Positions 7,487 through 9,577 of a DNA stretch of 9,577 nucleotides are shown piece after piece. The stretch comes from Armatimonadota bacterium (GTDB taxonomy: Bacteria > Armatimonadota > Armatimonadia > Armatimonadales > Armatimonadaceae). Numbering within the stretch: position 1 is the first letter of the stretch; every line of letters begins with the position of its first letter. The notes beneath the pieces are model-generated. The model did no database searches. It worked only from the letters and a program-made list of their open reading frames with translations, and was not told the DNA's origin. The position numbers and the translations under genes were made by a program. The DNA lies in assembly GCA_014380985.1 (NCBI GenBank), contig JACMIU010000462.1, forward strand, positions 1-9,577, read 5' to 3'.

Positions 7487-8154
7487 GACGATAACTTCTC
7501 CTTTGCTATTGCCGGTTCGCCCGGCGTCGCTAAGTCGCGCAGTTGTTTCATTACCTTATCCCGCAGTTCGCCTTGCGGGGGCGCGAGTCCGAGCATATCC
7601 ACGAAAAACAACCCGTCGGCGGCGAGCCGAACCAGCGTCGCGGTAGTCGTGTCTATACCGTCATTCTCGAACTGAGTTTGCCACGATGCGAACGTATCAC
7701 GGAACTTATCGAGTAGCAGGTGATCTCCGGCGATGGCGGCGATCATTCCGGCGCGAACCTCTGACGATTTGGTGAACCAATGTTCCATGCTGTCGTCCCC
7801 CGACGATTGCCGCGCACGTCCGGTTCCTTCCTCACAAACCCCCTCCGTCGCCGATACGTAAGCGCGGATCGTGCGCCCCGCTTCCGGCATTCCCCCCGCC
7901 GCGATCTCCGCGTCGCGGCAATCGGCGACCGACGTTTTCCACCCCTGAATATCGGATTCCATCATGGCGACTACCAATGCATTTTTAGTCGGAAAATGGT
8001 ACAAAATGCCGCCCTTGCTGACGCCCGCTTCCTGCGCCACGGCATCAAGCGTGAGTTTAATCACGCCGTCGCGGGCGACCACGCGCTTTGCCGAAAGCAA
8101 AAGGGCTTCGTGCGTTTCGGCGCGTTTGTTGGCAACGATGTATTTTTCTATCAT
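7483..8154 (-). CDS. TetR/AcrR-family transcriptional repressor
   Basis: Ligand-responsive repressor, 223 aa, typical length. The N-terminal HTH covers about residues 12-60, with the recognition region LTLDAVAQEAGVSKGGILYHF (35-55; helix 3 around VSKGGILYHF). The C-terminal half is the variable ligand-binding and dimer region; its GLFFVDMLGLAPP stretch (181-193) resembles the TetR_C_28-type group often found beside SMR pumps, a recollection I cannot verify here. It is the first gene, overlapping the SMR gene by 4 bp. Two palindromes directly upstream are its likely operators, so it should repress itself and the SMR gene until an efflux substrate binds. No Shine-Dalgarno sequence precedes ATG 8154, and no other in-frame start fits better. 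Confidence 0.95.
   Translation of the reverse strand: MIEKYIVANKRAETHEALLLSAKRVVARDGVIKLTLDAVAQEAGVSKGGILYHFPTKNALVVAMMESDIQGWKTSVADCRDAEIAAGGMPEAGRTIRAYVSATEGVCEEGTGRARQSSGDDSMEHWFTKSSEVRAGMIAAIAGDHLLLDKFRDTFASWQTQFENDGIDTTTATLVRLAADGLFFVDMLGLAPPQGELRDKVMKQLRDLATPGEPAIAKEKLSS
7498..7504 (-). promoter_or_regulatory. Ribosome binding site of the SMR gene inside tetR
   Basis: AAAGGAG sits in the 3' end of tetR, 11 nt before the SMR ATG at 7486. It is the best SD in this cluster, in contrast to the SD-less tetR start, and suggests that the transporter is made in excess of its repressor. Confidence 0.7.
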
Positions 8155-8157
8155 AAT

Positions 8158-8182
8158 TACTGTACCGTCTGGACGGTTTTTT
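8158..8182. repeat. 25-bp direct repeat, copy 1 (proximal to tetR)
   Basis: Identical over 25 bp to 8195-8219, with a 37-bp period. It contains the palindrome at 8164-8177 flanked by TACTGT on one side and a T-run on the other. Because the flanks are also conserved, the repeat looks like a duplicated promoter-operator module and not merely two operators. Confidence 0.9.
8164..8177. promoter_or_regulatory. Probable TetR operator 1
   Basis: ACCGTCTGGACGGT is a 14-bp palindrome (6-bp arms, 2-bp centre), the size and symmetry expected for a TetR-family dimer site. It lies 10 bp upstream of the tetR ATG and would fall in the 5' leader of a transcript started at the distal promoter, where bound repressor could also act as a roadblock. 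Confidence 0.75.
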
Positions 8183-8194
8183 CAAACACGAGGA

Positions 8195-8219
8195 TACTGT
8201 ACCGTCTGGACGGTTTTTT
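8195..8219. repeat. 25-bp direct repeat, copy 2 (distal)
   Basis: Exact copy of 8158-8182. The two copies are separated by 12 bp. The distal copy carries the second palindrome and most of the tetR promoter. Confidence 0.9.
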
Positions 8220-8224
8220 GTCAA
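8196..8224 (-). promoter_or_regulatory. Predicted sigma70-type promoter for tetR-SMR
   Basis: On the minus strand a perfect -35 TTGACA (8224 to 8219) and a -10 TACAGT (8201 to 8196, 4 of 6 matches to TATAAT) are separated by exactly 17 bp. Transcription would start near 8189, giving a leader of about 35 nt that includes operator 1. A second, weaker set (TTGAAA 8180-8185, TACAGT 8159-8164, 15-bp spacer) occurs in the proximal repeat and would start at about the tetR ATG. Confidence 0.7.
8201..8214. promoter_or_regulatory. Probable TetR operator 2, within the promoter spacer
   Basis: Second copy of the ACCGTCTGGACGGT palindrome. It fits inside the 17-bp spacer between the -35 (8219-8224) and -10 (8196-8201) boxes of the tetR promoter, sharing one base with the -10. 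Repressor bound here would block RNA polymerase directly. Confidence 0.8.
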
Positions 8225-8323
8225 GCGTTGCCCAAAATAATTTTTCGATACCGACGCCGGGTCTTGAAAACGGTGTTTCCCGTTTCGTACCACCGGGTAA
8301 AAAAATGCATTCGCGGTTCAACG

Positions 8324-8329
8324 AAGGGA
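8324..8329 (+). promoter_or_regulatory. Ribosome binding site fixing the start of the secreted protein
   Basis: AAGGGA with an 8-nt spacer to ATG 8338. It decides between this start and the upstream in-frame ATG at 8305. Confidence 0.6.
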
Positions 8330-8337
8330 AACAAACG

Positions 8338-9000
8338 ATGCAACGTAATCGGATAACGGTAGTGATGATAGCTGCTTCGATGATTCTGGCAACCGGAACC
8401 GTCGCTAATGCGAGCGACGAATACGGCGGCGGTTGGGCGGTTCCGTCTCTCGAAACATCGCTTTCTATAGGAAGCGACATTATCAACTCAGAGATGATGA
8501 TGCGAAACGTGAGAAGAAAACAGGGCATATCCAGCGAACCCCGCACGACGAAGCGTAGCCCGCGAAAAACGGTGGCAAAGTCTAAAGCGGCAACGCGCAA
8601 GGTAGCCGTGGCAACCGCCAAACAGATCCAAGCCTTCGACGACATCGTCGCGCCGTATGGGTTGCAGGCGAACAACCCCGCCGATGGCTTAACGGCGTAC
8701 TTGGTGATGGCTTGGGTCGTCGCCAACAAAACCGACTTGCCGACGCCGGAAGCGGTGCGCGGTGTGCAAAACCAGATGACGCAAGGACTGGCGAAAACCA
8801 AAACGCAACTAAGCCCCGCGCAAACCAAACAACTCAGGGATTTGATGGTGCTTCAATTTCTGCGCCTCAACGCACGGTGGCGCGAGGTCAAGAATAACGG
8901 CGCGGCGTACCTTGCCCTAAGCGACGCGGTGAACAGCGATCTGGGCAAGTACGCTTTGCGCTCGCACGTTCTGGGAGCGTCCGGTCTGATGACGCGGTAG
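8338..9000 (+). CDS. Secreted protein of unknown function
   Basis: 220 aa, divergent from the tetR-SMR pair. The N-terminus is a clear Sec signal peptide (basic start, hydrophobic stretch, probable cleavage after ANA near residue 25), so the protein is exported, most likely to the periplasm. A strongly basic linker rich in Arg, Lys, Ser and Thr covers about residues 57-95. It is followed by a compact, mostly helical domain (about 96-220) with LTAYLVMAWVVANKT, TPEAVRGVQNQM and LSPAQTKQLRDLMVLQFL. That domain loosely recalls the uncharacterised DUF6683 family; this is from memory and uncertain. ATG 8338 is chosen because AAGGGA (8324-8329) lies 8 nt upstream and the signal peptide starts there; in-frame ATG 8305 would add 11 residues with no good SD. 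It has no visible link to efflux. Confidence 0.85.
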   Translation: MQRNRITVVMIAASMILATGTVANASDEYGGGWAVPSLETSLSIGSDIINSEMMMRNVRRKQGISSEPRTTKRSPRKTVAKSKAATRKVAVATAKQIQAFDDIVAPYGLQANNPADGLTAYLVMAWVVANKTDLPTPEAVRGVQNQMTQGLAKTKTQLSPAQTKQLRDLMVLQFLRLNARWREVKNNGAAYLALSDAVNSDLGKYALRSHVLGASGLMTR

Positions 9001-9039
9001 CCACATTTTTCGTTTTTCGTTTAGCAAGCCGGTATGCTT

Positions 9040-9057
9040 TTGCGATACGGTACGCAA
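9040..9057. repeat. Short inverted repeat before the acetyltransferase
   Basis: TTGCG and CGCAA arms (5 bp each, 8-bp centre) lie 32 bp before the acetyltransferase start. It is too short and has no following T-run to be called a terminator for the preceding gene. It could be a binding site or chance. Confidence 0.25.
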
Positions 9058-9089
9058 TCTTTGCACACAAGCGCGAAAGGAAACGAAAA

Positions 9090-9577
9090 ATGTTGGGTTC
9101 TATTATCGTGGGGGAGCGGGTAAAACTCGCACCCCCTTCCCCGGAAATGCTGGAAACATTCTGCCGCTGGTTTGCCGACCGCGAAGTCACGCGCTATTTG
9201 GGCGGCACGTACCCGCAGTCGCTGAAAGCGGAGCAGGAGTGGTTCGACAGGATGGCGGCGTCGGACAAGCAGATTCTCTGGGCGACGTTCGCTATTGACG
9301 GTGACAACGAACGCCTCATCGGCACAACCGACGTAACGGTGAACTGGCAACACCGCAACGCCGCGACCGGCAATCTTATCGGCGAAAAAAGTGAGTGGGG
9401 CAAGGGCTATGGCACGGAAATCGTGCAACTACGCACTGACTGGGCGTTCAGCGATCTGCCGATTGAGAAACTGACCAGTGAGACTTTTGCCGAAAACGTC
9501 GGCAGTCGGCGTGTGCTGGAAAAGGCGGGCTACCAGACGGTCGGAATCGCACGGCGCGAAATATGGCGGGAAAACCG
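9090..9577 (+). CDS. GNAT-family N-acetyltransferase (RimJ/RimL-like), partial
   Basis: 162 codons are visible before the window ends; family members are usually about 170-190 aa, so only the last few residues are missing. The acetyl-CoA binding motif A is present as LIGEKSEWGKGYGTE (about 96-110), with the Q/RxxGxG-type pyrophosphate loop as WGKGYG. The C-terminal FAENVGSRRVLEKAGYQTVG (133-152) is the usual RimJ/RimL ending where N-S/G-R-R contacts CoA. It transfers an acetyl group from acetyl-CoA to an amine; the acceptor (ribosomal protein N-terminus, small molecule or drug) cannot be told from sequence. The start is supported by GAAAGGA (9075-9081), about 8 nt upstream. It lies 89 bp after the secreted-protein gene on the same strand. 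Confidence 0.9.
   Translation, partial: MLGSIIVGERVKLAPPSPEMLETFCRWFADREVTRYLGGTYPQSLKAEQEWFDRMAASDKQILWATFAIDGDNERLIGTTDVTVNWQHRNAATGNLIGEKSEWGKGYGTEIVQLRTDWAFSDLPIEKLTSETFAENVGSRRVLEKAGYQTVGIARREIWREN

Noticed and set aside
8158..8219. Two direct repeats as a minimal CRISPR array
   Set aside because: There are only two repeats of 25 bp with a 12-bp spacer, they contain an operator-type palindrome and promoter boxes, and no cas genes are present.
8264..8292. Plus-strand promoter with -35 TTGAAA at 8264-8269
   Set aside because: At 16-18 bp downstream there is only a GTACCA-like sequence, which is a poor -10.
7780..8337. N-terminal extension of the secreted-protein frame back to an ATG at 7780
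   Set aside because: The extension runs antisense through tetR and its operators. The internal ATG at 8338 has an SD and begins a proper signal peptide.
9001..9060. Terminator for the secreted-protein gene
   Set aside because: The region has T-runs (ATTTTTCGTTTTTCG) but no stable stem before them, and the imperfect hairpin around 9030-9050 is not followed by a T-run.

Overview
The window reads as a drug or solvent efflux locus from a diderm (Gram-negative-type) bacterium with GC content in the high 50s by eye. The evidence for an outer membrane is a TolC-family channel with a signal peptide, a lipoprotein periplasmic adaptor and an HAE1-type RND pump. I cannot name the organism. The style of the RND operon (an AbrB-fold gene directly before tolC, adaptor and RND) and the protein flavour would fit Armatimonadota or a similar deep-branching diderm phylum, but that is a weak inference.

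Layout. Six genes lie head to tail on the minus strand, transcribed from about 8154 down to 51: TetR-family repressor, SMR-family small multidrug transporter, AbrB-type DNA-binding protein, TolC-like outer-membrane channel, RND adaptor lipoprotein and RND transporter. The unit closes with a 14-bp perfect hairpin at 1-33 that looks like an intrinsic terminator. The tetR and SMR genes overlap by 4 bp (ATGA). A 94-bp gap separates the SMR gene from abrB. The abrB, tolC, adaptor and RND genes are spaced 5, 18 and 32 bp apart and look like one operon. No terminator is visible in the 94-bp gap, so readthrough from the tetR promoter into the tripartite pump genes is possible but unproven.

Control. 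Just upstream of tetR are two perfect 25-bp direct repeats, each carrying the 14-bp palindrome ACCGTCTGGACGGT. The distal copy sits exactly inside the 17-bp spacer of a TTGACA / TACAGT promoter pointing at tetR. The simplest reading is an autorepressed tetR-SMR pair that is induced when a ligand releases TetR.

On the plus strand, diverging from tetR, are a small secreted protein of unknown function (8338-9000) and a GNAT N-acetyltransferase (from 9090) cut by the window end. No RNA genes, insertion sequences or CRISPR arrays were seen, and no gene-free stretch exceeds 300 bp. The oddest features are a Ser/Thr/Gly-rich insertion of about 110 residues in one surface loop of the TolC protein, the very long coiled-coil hairpin of the adaptor, and the doubled operator/promoter with an SD-less tetR start. 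I see no wholly new system here. It is a recognisable efflux locus with unusual regulatory and structural details.
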